The notes: generated from the letters alone by a model not told the origin. Shown: positions 19,115-28,606, counted from the first letter of the stretch. The stretch is 64,000 nt of DNA from VXMF01 sp965206775 (GCA_965206775.1 CBDBKU010000002.1:1860001-1924000); one strand, 5' to 3'. Numbers and translations: made by a program.

Positions 19115-20581
19115 CTAGTGCGCCGGCAGATCGCTGGAACCGGTCAGGTGGATGTCGATAGCACGGGCGGCCTTGCGGCCCTCAGCGATAGCCCAGACCA
19201 CCAGCGATTGCCCCCGGCGAGCGTCCCCGGCCACGAATACGTTGGGTACTGACGTCAGGAAATCCCCGAAGCCCGCCTGGACGTTACCTCGTCCGTCCTT
19301 CTCCACGCCCAATTGGCCGACCACGCCCTCGTGCACAGGATGGAGGAAGCCCATCGCCAGCAGGACCAGGTCCGCGGGCACTTCGAATTCAGAGCCCGGC
19401 ACCTCCTCGAACTTGAACGGGCGGCGGCCGGTGATCGGGTCGGGCTCGGGCCAGCGAAGGCGCACGGCGCGGAGCGCCTTGACGTTTCCGTTGCCGTCGC
19501 CGATGAAGTTCTTCGTGTTGACCGCGTAGTCGCGGACATCGCCCTCCTCGTGTGAACTCTCGACCTTGAAAGTGAAGGGCCAGTTCGGCCACGGCATTGC
19601 TCCCGGCTCTTCCCGACTCGCCGGCGGCTTCGGCAGGAGCTCGAACTGATGGATTCCAACCGCGCCCTGCCGTCGCGAGGTGCCCAGGCAGTCCGCGCCG
19701 GTGTCGCCGCCGCCAATGATGACCACGTTCTTGCCGGAAGCGCTGAGGTCGAAGTTCCGGTCTACGGGGCGGCCCGCGACGCGTCGATTCTGCTGGGGCA
19801 GGAAATTCATCGCGAAATGGATGCCGTTCAGGTCACGGCCCGGAATCGGCAGGTCGCGTGGATGCTCCGATCCGATGCTCAGCAAGACCGCATCGTGTTC
19901 CGCCACAAGCTTCGCCGCCTCGACCGACGCTCCCACGTGGATGCCGCAGCGGAACTCGATTCCCTCCGCTTGCATTTGGTCCACCCGCCGCGCAACCAGG
20001 TGCTTTTCCATCTTGAAGTCGGGTATGCCGAGCACGAGCAGCCCGCCAGGCACCTCGCTCTTCTCGTATACCGTGACGGCGTGCCCGGCCCGGTTGAGCT
20101 GCTGTGCAGCTGCGAGGCCCGCCGGTCCGGCTCCGACGATGGCTACTTTCTTGCCGGTGCGGAACTGCGGGATCTCGGGCTTGATCCAGCCCTCTTGCCA
20201 GCCGCGGTCGGCTATCGCCTTTTCGATGGACTTGATCGAGACTGGATCGTTGTTGATGCCGAGCACGCATGCGGACTCGCAAGGAGCCGGGCAGATCCGC
20301 CCCGTAAACTCGGGGAAGTTGTTCGTCGAATGCAGGACCCGCAATGCTTCGGCCCAGCGCCCGCGGTAGACCAGGTCGTTCCAGTCCGGGATGATGTTGT
20401 TGATCGGACAACCGGTGTGGCAGAACGGTATACCGCAGTCCATGCATCGGGCACCCTGGACCTTGAGCTCGGGCTCGCCCAGTCGATGCATGACCTCCTT
20501 CCAGTCATTCACCCTCTCCCCGACCTGGCGATAGGGTGTCGCCCGGCGCTCGAACTCCATGAATCCAGTGACCTTGCCCAT
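19115..20581 (-). CDS. gltD: Glutamate synthase (NADPH) small subunit
   Basis: A 488-residue flavoprotein that passes electrons from NADPH to the large glutamate synthase subunit. The N-terminal domain (about 1-135) holds the Fe-S cysteines (CMDCGIPFCHTGCP and ICPAPCESAC). An FAD-binding motif follows (VAIVGAGPAGLAAAQQL, about 145-165), then the NADPH-binding motif (NVVIIGGGDTGADC, about 285-300) and a C-terminal GDARRGQSLVVWAI that contacts FAD. Length is normal for GltD. No gltB lies in this window, so either it is elsewhere or this is one of the GltD-like subunits that feed other enzymes. It is transcribed alone towards the thioesterase. Confidence 0.88.
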   Translation of the reverse strand: MGKVTGFMEFERRATPYRQVGERVNDWKEVMHRLGEPELKVQGARCMDCGIPFCHTGCPINNIIPDWNDLVYRGRWAEALRVLHSTNNFPEFTGRICPAPCESACVLGINNDPVSIKSIEKAIADRGWQEGWIKPEIPQFRTGKKVAIVGAGPAGLAAAQQLNRAGHAVTVYEKSEVPGGLLVLGIPDFKMEKHLVARRVDQMQAEGIEFRCGIHVGASVEAAKLVAEHDAVLLSIGSEHPRDLPIPGRDLNGIHFAMNFLPQQNRRVAGRPVDRNFDLSASGKNVVIIGGGDTGADCLGTSRRQGAVGIHQFELLPKPPASREEPGAMPWPNWPFTFKVESSHEEGDVRDYAVNTKNFIGDGNGNVKALRAVRLRWPEPDPITGRRPFKFEEVPGSEFEVPADLVLLAMGFLHPVHEGVVGQLGVEKDGRGNVQAGFGDFLTSVPNVFVAGDARRGQSLVVWAIAEGRKAARAIDIHLTGSSDLPAH

Positions 20582-20895
20582 GTCGATCTCCCCAGTTCGC
20601 GAGTCACGGAAGCATCGATTCCAGACAGCCGATGCAGCGCAGCCAGTGACCCGCGCCGGGTTGGAATGGGAGCAACCGCAGGTTCCCGTTTAGAAACTGC
20701 GGATCCGAGGGCCTGTCTCGGCAACGCCCGCTCCTTACCCTAGAATACCGATTTGCGACGGAACTTGCCAAGGGTCGAGAGCTGGCGCGCCGCCTCGAGT
20801 CCGACGCCGGTATCCGTCTCTCTCCGCGCGGGCGTGGATCGACCACCGCTTCGCGTACTCAGGGGAGTTCCAGATACCATTCTTTGGAGGATCCC
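20582..20895. other. Divergent intergenic region between gltD and the ThuA gene
   Basis: About 310 bp that must carry the promoters of both genes. GGAGG at 20887-20891 serves the ThuA gene. No confident -35/-10 pair was seen. Confidence 0.5.
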
Positions 20896-21765
20896 GTGCG
20901 CTTGCTTCGAATAGCTGCTTGGTGCCTCGCCGCACTCCTCGTTCTCGCCTTCGCCGCGAGCTTTCATCCCATGGTCCGAGGCGTGTATCGCGCGTTCCGG
21001 CCTTCCACGCACTACGACACGAACTCGCCGACCGTGCCGGAACTGGCTGCCCCCGCAGTACTGGTCTTCAGCAAGACCAACGGATTCCGCCACTTCGAAG
21101 CGATTGACGTGGGCGCGGAGGCACTGCACGAAATCGCTGATCGGCGCGGCTGGTCCGTATTCCACACGGAGAACGGCGCGGTCTTCGACTCGGGCACGCT
21201 CGCTCAGTTCCGCGTGGTTGTGTGGCACAACGCAAGCGGAGCGCCCTTGAGCGCCGCCCAGCGGCAAGCGTTGCGAACCTGGCTGGAAAGCGGCGGGGGG
21301 TTTGTAGGCATCCATGCATCCGTTGACAATTCGCACGCCTCCTGGGAGTGGTATAGGCGGAATGTCCTCGGCACGCGCTTCATCGGTCATCCGCTCGACC
21401 ACCAGAGCGCGACGGTGCGTGTCGAGAGAGGCGATCACCCTGCAATGCAACGAACGCAGCCGAGCTGGTCGCATTTCGACGAGTGGTATTCATTCGACCG
21501 GAGCGTGCGAGGCGACCCGGGCGTCGAGGTTCTCGCGTCCGTCGACGAGGGCACGTATGACCAACGGCTTCGGTTTCTGTGGCTGGACCAAGACTTGTCA
21601 ATGGGGGACCATCCAGTCATTTGGACTCGCGAGGTCGGCAACGGCCTGGCCTTTCTCTCGGCTCTCGGCCACGTAGGCGCGGTGTATCAGGACCCGAATT
21701 ACCTTGCTGTCCTGGAAGGCGCAATCGAGTGGACCGGCAGGCTGGCAGATACCGAGCCCGAGTGA
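20896..21765 (+). CDS. ThuA domain protein with N-terminal membrane anchor
   Basis: A 289-residue protein with one hydrophobic segment (about residues 3-22) followed by a ThuA (class I glutamine-amidotransferase-like) domain from about 55 to the end. Characteristic pieces are VLVFSKTNGFRH, VVWHNASG, GGGFVGIHAS and DHPVIWTREVGNGLAFLSALGH. ThuA proteins are linked to trehalose and other disaccharide use, and many acidobacterial members are secreted; the exact reaction is unproven. The GTG at 20896 is chosen because GGAGG lies five bases upstream; a TTG at 20884 overlaps that site. It stands alone, convergent with the DinB gene. Confidence 0.85.
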   Translation: MRLLRIAAWCLAALLVLAFAASFHPMVRGVYRAFRPSTHYDTNSPTVPELAAPAVLVFSKTNGFRHFEAIDVGAEALHEIADRRGWSVFHTENGAVFDSGTLAQFRVVVWHNASGAPLSAAQRQALRTWLESGGGFVGIHASVDNSHASWEWYRRNVLGTRFIGHPLDHQSATVRVERGDHPAMQRTQPSWSHFDEWYSFDRSVRGDPGVEVLASVDEGTYDQRLRFLWLDQDLSMGDHPVIWTREVGNGLAFLSALGHVGAVYQDPNYLAVLEGAIEWTGRLADTEPE

Positions 21766-21920
21766 CCTCGCGTCCAAGCCCGGGCGGTCAGGCGTTTCGA
21801 AGCCACGTCCGGTGCACGAGCCTGCACCAAGCGGCGTGCTGACAATACAGCACCCGCCACATTGCCCTGGCCTGCTCGAATCGAGATGAGCAGTCTTGAG
21901 CTTGGCTGGAATTGACTCAA

Positions 21921-22430
21921 CTAGCGGCCTTCGCTTGACGGAGGCACAAGTCCCTTCAAGCGCATGTGGACAGCCATCTGAGCGTATTCGTGCTCGATGT
22001 GAATTGTGTTGCCGTAAAGAGTTCCGAGTCGGGAGCGACTGCGGCGTCTTCCTTCAACCATCTCGGTTGCCTTGGCGTCGCTGAGCGAACGGTAAGCCTT
22101 GCCGCATTCAGCCATCGCCGCCTCAAGCGCGGCGACCAAATCGGCCTTGGACGAATCGGAGTTGGTGCCAGCCCGCCTCCTTTCCCCCATGAAGCCCGTG
22201 CAGACCCCCATCGCCGAGTTTGCGGTATGAGCCACTAAGTCCCCGAAACTCTGGCTCTCGGGAGCAGGCTTGAAGCTGTAGTGCTCCTCGGGCATCTTGT
22301 TGGCAGCAGCGACGACAAGGTTTTTCGTGCGGTTCCACGCCTGCCTCGCCTCGACGCTCAGTGGATCATCCTGCGCCGCCAGCGGGAAAGCGAACGCAGC
22401 AGCCAGCGTGATCGTCAAGAAGGTTTTCAT
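21921..22430 (-). CDS. Secreted DinB-superfamily protein
   Basis: A 169-residue protein with a signal peptide (MKTFLTITLAAAFAFPLAAQ) and a four-helix DinB-like domain (EEHYSFKPAPESQSFGDLVAHTANS, then NTIHIEHEYAQMAVHMRLKGLVPPSS). Histidines in VAHTANS, HIEHE and VHMR are placed like the metal-binding triad of the DinB/YfiT superfamily, so a metal-dependent periplasmic role is likely, though the substrate is unknown. The ATG at 22430 directly precedes the signal peptide and has GGAG about ten bases upstream. The open frame to 22685 adds 85 residues with no signal and is rejected. Secreted DinB proteins of this form are common in Acidobacteriota. Confidence 0.82.
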   Translation of the reverse strand: MKTFLTITLAAAFAFPLAAQDDPLSVEARQAWNRTKNLVVAAANKMPEEHYSFKPAPESQSFGDLVAHTANSAMGVCTGFMGERRRAGTNSDSSKADLVAALEAAMAECGKAYRSLSDAKATEMVEGRRRSRSRLGTLYGNTIHIEHEYAQMAVHMRLKGLVPPSSEGR

Positions 22431-22969
22431 TCTTTCATTGCTCCTATCTGCGCGGTCTCGGTAGCAGATTCCACCGGGTACGGCCGCTTGGGCCATCATT
22501 GCACTACCAGTGTAGTTGCGCCCCCGTGCTCGGGGATGGCCGGACATCGATGGGCGAGCAGTGTTGCAAGCTGGGGCTGGAGTGATCTCGAACGGGTCCT
22601 GGAAGCGGGGGGATACGATTCTGCGGCCCAAATCCAAGAACGTGGCCGCCATGCAGTCTCGGGCAGCAGTTTGCCCTGATGGCATCCAGGGGCACCAGTG
22701 CTACTTCCCGGTCGCGTGATGGCCCCAAGTCGGATCGGCTCATTGTTCCGCGATTCCTGCATGCCACCTTTCAACACTCCGATTCCCGATCCACGCCGAA
22801 CTCGGGCCGGAACTTGACGTCGGTCAGGTCGACATGCGGTGGTGCTGCGGGACCAGCCGGCAAGTCCCTTCAATTGCAATGTGCTGAGGAGCTTCCGTAG
22901 CGAATTCGAGAAGGAATTCATCGCCGCTCGGCTAAGCCGCCGAGTACACTAGTAGCCGCTGGAGATGTC
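22431..22969. other. Divergent intergenic region before the PSD1 gene
   Basis: About 540 bp with several short frames, none with recognised family features. It should hold promoters for the DinB gene (left) and the PSD1-DUF1501 operon (right). GGAG at 22960-22963 serves the GTG at 22970. Confidence 0.5.
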
Positions 22970-25480
22970 GTGAGGATCGTGATCGGGTGGTCGGTCGCGC
23001 TGGTAGCGTGTACTGCGGCTGTCGGGCAGACAGACGGTACGAGCCCAGAACGCCTCGAATTCTTCGAGAAGCAGATCCGGCCCTCACTGGTGCGGAACTG
23101 CTACCAGTGCCATAGCGGCCAGGCCGCCACCGTTTTCGGCGAGTTTCGTCTCGATAGCCGTGAGGGGCTGCTCCAGGGCGGCCGGTCGGGTCCCGCCATC
23201 GTTCCGGGCGATCCCGAGGCCAGCCGCTTGATCCAAGCGATTCGCTATGACTCCGAACAGATCTCGATGCCGCCAACAGGCAAGCTGGACGACCGCGAAA
23301 TCGCGAACTTGGCTGAGTGGGTGAAGCTGGGTGCATACTGGCCCCCAGGCTCGGACCAAGTCAAGCGTAAAGTTGCAGGGGATGGCACGGTCGCTCGAGA
23401 AGAGCACTGGGCTTGGCAGGCGCTAGCCGAGGTCTCGGCTCCGAAAGTTGGGGACGTTGACTGGGCGGCGGCTCAGATCGACCGCTTCGTTCTCGGTGCG
23501 CTCGAGTCCCGCGGACTGTCTCCGGTGGCGCCCGCGGACAAGTACACACTCTACCGGCGCCTGGCGCTCGACCTGACCGGTCTCCCCCCGACTCCGGCCC
23601 AGATTCGTGCTTTCGAATCGGACACTTCGCCCGTCGCCCTGGAAACGGCCGTCGACCGACTCTTGGCGTCTCCGGCGTACGGAGAGCGCTGGGGCCGCCA
23701 TTGGCTGGATCTCGCCGGCTATGCCGACACCCTGGGTCTCGGTCGGCGCATTCCCTCGCGGGATGCTTGGCGCTACCGCGATTACGTAATCAATGCGTTC
23801 AATAGCGACAAGCCCTACGACCAATTCGTCCGGGAGCAGGTCGCGGGCGACGTCCTCGAGTTCCGGGATGACCTCCAGCGCCGCGAGCAACTCATCGCAA
23901 CAGGATTCCTCGCGATCGGGCCTTGGGCCCTAGTGGACCAGGACAAGGTCCAGCTGCAGATGGACATTGTCGATAACCAGCTCGACACCATGGGCCGAGC
24001 GATTCTCGGCCTGACGATCGGCTGCGCCCGCTGTCACGATCACAAGTTCGATCCGCTCCCGCAGCGCGAGTACTACGCGCTTGCCGGGATTCTTCGCAGC
24101 ACCCGGACCCTCGACGGCCGGATGTCCGGGGTGTTTAGCGGTGTCAACCGCACTCCTCTTCCCGAGACTTCTGCGGAAATGCGGGACCGGTCCGAAGCCC
24201 TGGATCAGTGGCAGCGGGACTACGCGACGGCCCTTGAAGACGTCCGTCGCGCCGAGCGCAAGGTCCGCGGCCTGACATCGGAGGCCGGCGCCGCAAACAA
24301 GCAGGAATCGGACGAGGCTGCCAGCAAGGACGTTGGAGACCGGCTCGCTGCGGCGCGCAAGGAACTGACTTCGTTGAAGAACGAAGCCCAGAGGATCCTG
24401 TTCTACGTCAAGCCGGCCCGTCCGATGGCCCTCGCACTGGCAGACGAGCCGGAGCCGGAGGATGCAAAGGTCTGCTTGGGCGGCAATCCGCACAGCCTCG
24501 GCGATCAGGTTCCCCGCGGGTTCCTGTCCCTCGTGCCGCTCGATCCGGCACCGAAGATTGCCAACCGCCGCCTGATAGGCATCGGCTTCCAGAAGAGCAG
24601 CGGCCGGCTCGAGCTGGCAGACTGGCTGACGGACGCCGGGAATCCCCTCACTGCCCGGGTCATGGCGAACCGGATCTGGCACCACCTCTTCGGTGCCGGA
24701 CTCGTGGCAAGCGTTGACAACTTCGGCCTTCTCGGTGACCGCCCCACGCATCCCGCTCTTCTGGACTATCTCGCGATTCGCCTGCGGCGGCTCGACTGGT
24801 CGGTAAAGGGACTGATCCGCGAGATCGTGCTCTCGCGCACCTACGGGCTGGCTGGAATTCATAGTGAGCTGGCTGCTGCGGAGGACCCCGAGAACCGGTT
24901 GCTTTGGCGCTCAAACCGTCGACGCCTGGAGGCAGAGACGATCCGGGATGCCGTCCTGCTCGTCAGCGGTTCGATGGATACTCGCGGTGGAGGTCCCAGC
25001 TTGCCGCTGCATTCACGGGGAAGCGTCCAAATGGGCCAGCCCCCGCTCCTCGCGCCGAACTTGGAGCTGACGGACGGAGTTCGGTATCGACGGACGGTGT
25101 ACCTGCCGACCCTGCGCAAGTCGCAGCTGACCGAAGTGGACGTCCTGAATCTGTTCGACTTCCCCGATCCCAACACGGTCAAAGGAAACAGGGACGTGAC
25201 CACAGTTCCCACACAGGCGCTGTACCTGATGAATTCACCGTTTCTGATCAGGCAGTCGAAAGCGGCAGCTCGCGCTCTGCTGGCCGGTTCCGCCGTATCG
25301 GACAAGGAAAGGGTCCGGAATTTCCTTCTGAAGGCCTTGGGGCGGCCCGCTTCGGGCGAGGACATAGCCCGGGCGACCGACTTTTTGCGCGATACTGAGG
25401 CGGAGCTTGGGCGCGACGAAGCGTGGGTACGCTACTGCCACGCTGTATTCGCGTCTAACGAATTCCTGTTCCGGAGCTAG
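22970..25480 (+). CDS. PSD1 domain-containing planctomycete-type cytochrome c
   Basis: An 836-residue secreted protein with the domain order PSCyt1 (haem motif CYQCH near residue 44), PSCyt2/DUF1549 (about 160-365, containing CARCHDH) and PSD1/DUF1553 (about 540-800, containing LADWLTDAGNPLTARVMANRIW). A coiled, charged segment lies between the last two. These proteins were first noted in Planctomycetes and are frequent in Acidobacteriota; no reaction has been firmly assigned, but haem binding and secretion are clear. The start is GTG with GGAG seven bases upstream. It forms an operon with the DUF1501 gene 21 bp downstream, the usual pairing. Confidence 0.88.
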   Translation: MRIVIGWSVALVACTAAVGQTDGTSPERLEFFEKQIRPSLVRNCYQCHSGQAATVFGEFRLDSREGLLQGGRSGPAIVPGDPEASRLIQAIRYDSEQISMPPTGKLDDREIANLAEWVKLGAYWPPGSDQVKRKVAGDGTVAREEHWAWQALAEVSAPKVGDVDWAAAQIDRFVLGALESRGLSPVAPADKYTLYRRLALDLTGLPPTPAQIRAFESDTSPVALETAVDRLLASPAYGERWGRHWLDLAGYADTLGLGRRIPSRDAWRYRDYVINAFNSDKPYDQFVREQVAGDVLEFRDDLQRREQLIATGFLAIGPWALVDQDKVQLQMDIVDNQLDTMGRAILGLTIGCARCHDHKFDPLPQREYYALAGILRSTRTLDGRMSGVFSGVNRTPLPETSAEMRDRSEALDQWQRDYATALEDVRRAERKVRGLTSEAGAANKQESDEAASKDVGDRLAAARKELTSLKNEAQRILFYVKPARPMALALADEPEPEDAKVCLGGNPHSLGDQVPRGFLSLVPLDPAPKIANRRLIGIGFQKSSGRLELADWLTDAGNPLTARVMANRIWHHLFGAGLVASVDNFGLLGDRPTHPALLDYLAIRLRRLDWSVKGLIREIVLSRTYGLAGIHSELAAAEDPENRLLWRSNRRRLEAETIRDAVLLVSGSMDTRGGGPSLPLHSRGSVQMGQPPLLAPNLELTDGVRYRRTVYLPTLRKSQLTEVDVLNLFDFPDPNTVKGNRDVTTVPTQALYLMNSPFLIRQSKAAARALLAGSAVSDKERVRNFLLKALGRPASGEDIARATDFLRDTEAELGRDEAWVRYCHAVFASNEFLFRS

Positions 25481-25501
25481 GCTCCGAGGTGCGAGGCAGC
25501 G

Positions 25502-26920
25502 ATGAATCGACGTGAATTGCTAAGGACATCGGGGTGCGGGTTCGGCATGCTCGCGCTCCGAGCGATGCTGGCAGAGCAGGCCGCCGCTAAGCCCGGCCCC
25601 CTCGCTCCCAAGGCGCCTCATCACGCGCCGCGGGCGAAGCGAGTGATTTTCCTTTGGATGCAGGGCGGGCCGTCCCAAGTGGACTTGTTCGACTACAAGC
25701 CGGCCTTGGCGCAGCATGACGGCAAGGAGATGCCGTACTCGCTGCCTTCCAACCGATCCATGCCCGGCGTCGCGTACTCCAAGCTGATGGGCCCGATCGC
25801 GAGTTTCGCTCCTGCAGGAGAGTCGGGAATCCAGGTATCGGATCTGCTGCCCAACCTGAGCCGACACGTTGACGACTTGTGCGTGCTGAAGGCGATGGAA
25901 GCCGACAGCGAGGCCCACGCCCCAGCGGTTCGCCAGCTTCACACAGGCGCTACGCAACTAGTACGGCCCTCGATCGGATCCTGGATTGCTTACGGTCTGG
26001 GCACGGAGAACCGCAACTTACCGGCCTTCGTGACAATCGCTCCGAATCTCTCCGGCGATGGCGGCAGCGTTCAGTTGTACGGGAATGCATTCCTGCCAGC
26101 CGTCTATCAGGGAACGGCGCTCGGGAGTTCCGCGACAGGGGCGGGGCGGGCGACGATCGGCTATCTCGACGACCCCTCGATCAAGCCGGAAGTCCAGCGC
26201 CGGCAACTGGACCTGATCCAGGCAATGAATCGTGGGCACTTGGAGCGGCACCGGACAGACCGCCGTCTCGAGGGCGTCATCGAGTCCTTCGAGCTTGCAT
26301 TCCGCATGCAGGCCGAGGTGCCGTCCTTGCTTGACATCGCGAGCGAGACCCAGGCGACCCGCGATCTCTACGGAGTCGGCACCAAGCCGACCGACGACTT
26401 CGGCCGGCAATGCCTGCTTGCCCGGCGCTTCGCGGAAGCGGGGGTTCGGTTCATTCAGATCACGTCGAACGGATGGGACAGCCATGCCAAGATTCGCGAG
26501 GCCCATCCTGAACGCTGCAAGTCGGTCGACCAGCCGATTGCCGCGCTTATCCAGGACCTGAAGGCGCGCGGCCTGTTCGACGACACCCTCCTTGTCTGGT
26601 CAGGCGAGTTCGGGCGCACGCCGCATTACCAGGACCTCCAGGACGGAGCGGGCGCCCCGGAATCCTACGGGCGCGGGCACAATCCTTACGGCTTCTGCGC
26701 ATGGCTGGCCGGCGGAGGCGTCCGGGGCGGCATGACTTTCGGCCAGCTCGACGACTTCGGATATCGAGCGGTCGAGGACAAGGTGCATGTGCATGACCTG
26801 CACGCCACGGTTCTTCACTTGCTCGGCCTGGATCACGAGCGCCTGACCTATCGGTACAGCGGGCGCGACTTCCGGCTGACCGACGTCTACGGGCGGGTCG
26901 TGAACGAGATCCTGGCTTGA
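25502..26920 (+). CDS. DUF1501 (sulfatase-like alkaline-phosphatase fold) protein, Tat signal
   Basis: A 472-residue protein with a twin-arginine type N-terminus (MNRRELLRTSGCGFGMLALRA) and a DUF1501 domain. The pattern RVIFLWMQGGPSQVDLFDYKP near residue 48 and the late segments LVWSGEFGRTP and GRDHNPYG-like GRGHNPYGFC resemble the metal-binding positions of the alkaline-phosphatase superfamily. Its biochemical role is unassigned. It is the invariable neighbour of PSD1 cytochromes, 21 bp downstream here, suggesting a shared extracytoplasmic process. It is convergent with msrB. Confidence 0.87.
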   Translation: MNRRELLRTSGCGFGMLALRAMLAEQAAAKPGPLAPKAPHHAPRAKRVIFLWMQGGPSQVDLFDYKPALAQHDGKEMPYSLPSNRSMPGVAYSKLMGPIASFAPAGESGIQVSDLLPNLSRHVDDLCVLKAMEADSEAHAPAVRQLHTGATQLVRPSIGSWIAYGLGTENRNLPAFVTIAPNLSGDGGSVQLYGNAFLPAVYQGTALGSSATGAGRATIGYLDDPSIKPEVQRRQLDLIQAMNRGHLERHRTDRRLEGVIESFELAFRMQAEVPSLLDIASETQATRDLYGVGTKPTDDFGRQCLLARRFAEAGVRFIQITSNGWDSHAKIREAHPERCKSVDQPIAALIQDLKARGLFDDTLLVWSGEFGRTPHYQDLQDGAGAPESYGRGHNPYGFCAWLAGGGVRGGMTFGQLDDFGYRAVEDKVHVHDLHATVLHLLGLDHERLTYRYSGRDFRLTDVYGRVVNEILA

Positions 26921-26928
26921 GCCGTGCA

Positions 26929-26949
26929 ACCGCCGTCCCAGAGGGCGGT
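26929..26949. terminator. Short hairpin between convergent DUF1501 and msrB genes
   Basis: ACCGCC and GGCGGT are separated by nine bases, forming a 6-bp stem that could work from either side. There is no U-tract, so this is a weak candidate. Confidence 0.25.
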
Positions 26950-27545
26950 CAGCCGTCACTCGGATAGAACGAGAGCGACGCCGAATTGATGCAGTAGCGC
27001 CGTCGGGTCGGCGGCGGCCCGTCGTTGAATACATGGCCCAGATGGGATGCGCACCTGACGCAACGCACAGCGCGTCGCCGGAGCCCCCAGCTGGAGTCCC
27101 AGGAGACCCTCACATTCGAGGCCGCCAAAGGTCGGGTGAAGCTCGGCCAGCCGGTCTTAGAATCGTACTTGTCCGTAGAAGAGAACACGGCTGTCTCGCA
27201 GCCGACACACCGATAGACGCCCGGCTCGTAGAAGGCGTCGTACTTCCCGCTGTAGGCCAGTTCGGTCGCCCCGCCCCGTGCGAAGGGAAGGCTCTGCGAG
27301 GGTAGCACCTGCTTCCAGGCGGCGTGGTTGCGGATGATCGACGGCACCGTCAGCCGGCTGACGATTCGGCCAGCACTATTGGTCTTGGCGATGGTAACGG
27401 GGCCGCCGTATGTTTCGAAGATTGGCTCGACTTGCAAGGTGAACGACGGAACGTTGCAAGCAGCAGCACCGGCCAAGGTCACCGTAACCACGGCAATCAA
27501 TGCCTTTCGACGTTCGAGCTCTTCAAGTTTCGCGGAGAGTCGCAT
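26949..27545 (-). CDS. msrB: Peptide-methionine (R)-S-oxide reductase, exported
   Basis: A 198-residue MsrB that reduces methionine-R-sulfoxide in damaged proteins. The catalytic cysteine is in RYCINSASL (Cys185). Structural zinc cysteines are CVGC and CVRC (113/116, 162/165), and the signatures GWPSF and HLGHVFNDGP are intact. A hydrophobic N-terminal segment (about 15-29) ending in cysteine suggests a membrane-anchored or lipoprotein form acting in the periplasm, although the lipobox is not ideal. No resolving cysteine is obvious. The N-terminal charged residues before the hydrophobic segment make the start slightly uncertain. Confidence 0.9.
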   Translation of the reverse strand: MRLSAKLEELERRKALIAVVTVTLAGAAACNVPSFTLQVEPIFETYGGPVTIAKTNSAGRIVSRLTVPSIIRNHAAWKQVLPSQSLPFARGGATELAYSGKYDAFYEPGVYRCVGCETAVFSSTDKYDSKTGWPSFTRPLAASNVRVSWDSSWGLRRRAVRCVRCASHLGHVFNDGPPPTRRRYCINSASLSFYPSDG

Positions 27546-27851
27546 TCCTGCGTGGCGAGGGGCTCCAGCCGCCTGCTTCAGATCGTACCTCCCGCAAGCC
27601 CCGACTCACCTCGTCGCGGATTTCGTCGAAACGCGAGCTCGCAGGGATCTCGGCTTCGGAGGAATTGCTTCGAAACTCCTTGAAGGTTCCAGCAGTTCGA
27701 AGATCGGCAATGTGAAGGCTCAGTTCCTGCACCGTTCCCCGACAATTTTCTCGGACTGAATCGGAGCAATCTCCAGGCCGAAGGGGCCGCCCGTCCAAGC
27801 CGCCGAATACGAACGATCCGGGCGGTATAATGAAGGGCTCGCGGATTTCGC
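27546..27851. other. Divergent intergenic region between msrB and nuoB
   Basis: About 306 bp. It contains a consensus -10 for nuoB (27826-27831). A 91-codon minus-strand frame (27523-27798) overlapping the start of msrB reads as plausible but unmatched protein and is not called. Confidence 0.5.
27826..27831 (+). promoter_or_regulatory. Consensus -10 element (TATAAT) upstream of nuoB
   Basis: A perfect TATAAT 20 bp before the nuoB ATG. No good -35 lies 16-18 bp upstream. The implied transcript would have a leader of only about 13-14 bases, short but sufficient. Confidence 0.45.
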
Positions 27852-28415
27852 ATGCCCTACCTCCAGAATCAGTTTGAACGCAATTTCATGACGACCTCAG
27901 TTGACTATGTGTTCAACTGGGCTCGGAAGTCCGCTATTTGGCCGCTCACGTTCGGGCTGGCCTGCTGCGCGATCGAGATGATCGCCTCCTCGACCTCGCG
28001 CTTCGACATCGCCCGGTTCGGCGCGGAAGTATTCCGTCCGAGCCCGCGCCAGTCGGACCTGATGATCGTCGCCGGCACGGTGACGTTGAAGATGTCGCCG
28101 GTTCTGAAGCGCATCTGGGATCAGATGCCGGAGCCCAAGTGGTGCATCTCCATGGGCGCCTGCTCGTCGGTCGGCGGGCCCTTTAACACGTACGGTGTGC
28201 TGCAAGGAGTAGACAAGATCGTCCCGGTCGATGTCTACGTGACGGGATGCCCGCCGCGCCCGGAAAATCTCTTCTACGCGCTGCTGATGCTTCAGGACAA
28301 GATCGATCGCATGACGACGCTCGAGCGGCGTCCGACCCAGGTCCGGCTTGACGAGACCATGCTGGAGGACTTCCAGAAGCGCATCATGGTCGCGCAGACC
28401 CAGCAGCCGGTCTAG
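27852..28415 (+). CDS. nuoB: NADH-quinone oxidoreductase subunit B, stand-alone copy
   Basis: A 187-residue NuoB/20-kDa subunit that carries cluster N2, the last Fe-S centre before quinone in complex I. The four ligands are present: the tandem CC in FGLACCAIEM (38/39), MGACSSVGG (104) and VTGCPPRPE (133). It acts on the cytoplasmic face of the inner membrane in the connecting module. The gene is not followed by nuoC or nuoD and is not preceded by nuoA; the next gene is a di-haem peroxidase 191 bp away. Either complex I genes are scattered in this organism or this is a second copy. Confidence 0.92.
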   Translation: MPYLQNQFERNFMTTSVDYVFNWARKSAIWPLTFGLACCAIEMIASSTSRFDIARFGAEVFRPSPRQSDLMIVAGTVTLKMSPVLKRIWDQMPEPKWCISMGACSSVGGPFNTYGVLQGVDKIVPVDVYVTGCPPRPENLFYALLMLQDKIDRMTTLERRPTQVRLDETMLEDFQKRIMVAQTQQPV

Positions 28416-28606
28416 CCAGCCGCGCCCTCGTTCCGCAGTTCTGGCTGGTTGCGGTTCCCTCGGAATTGGCGGTTCGGCCTTGAGACAAGGGCTCCAATGT
28501 GGCGAGCACGGCCGCAAGGCGCGAACGACAGCGTCATGTCCGCATTCACTGACCGAAATTGCTGCAGGCATTCGCGGCGAGCGTAGTTTCCAGCTAGAAT
28601 TACACC

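Noticed and set aside
21921..22900. TTGAAGGGACTTG occurs in the DinB gene and again near 22865 on the same strand, suggesting a decayed duplicate.
   Set aside because: Thirteen identical bases are expected by chance in a window this size, and the surrounding alignment is poor.
27523..27798. A 91-codon minus-strand frame between msrB and nuoB.
   Set aside because: It reads as possible protein but overlaps the msrB start and has no recognised family or ribosome-binding site.
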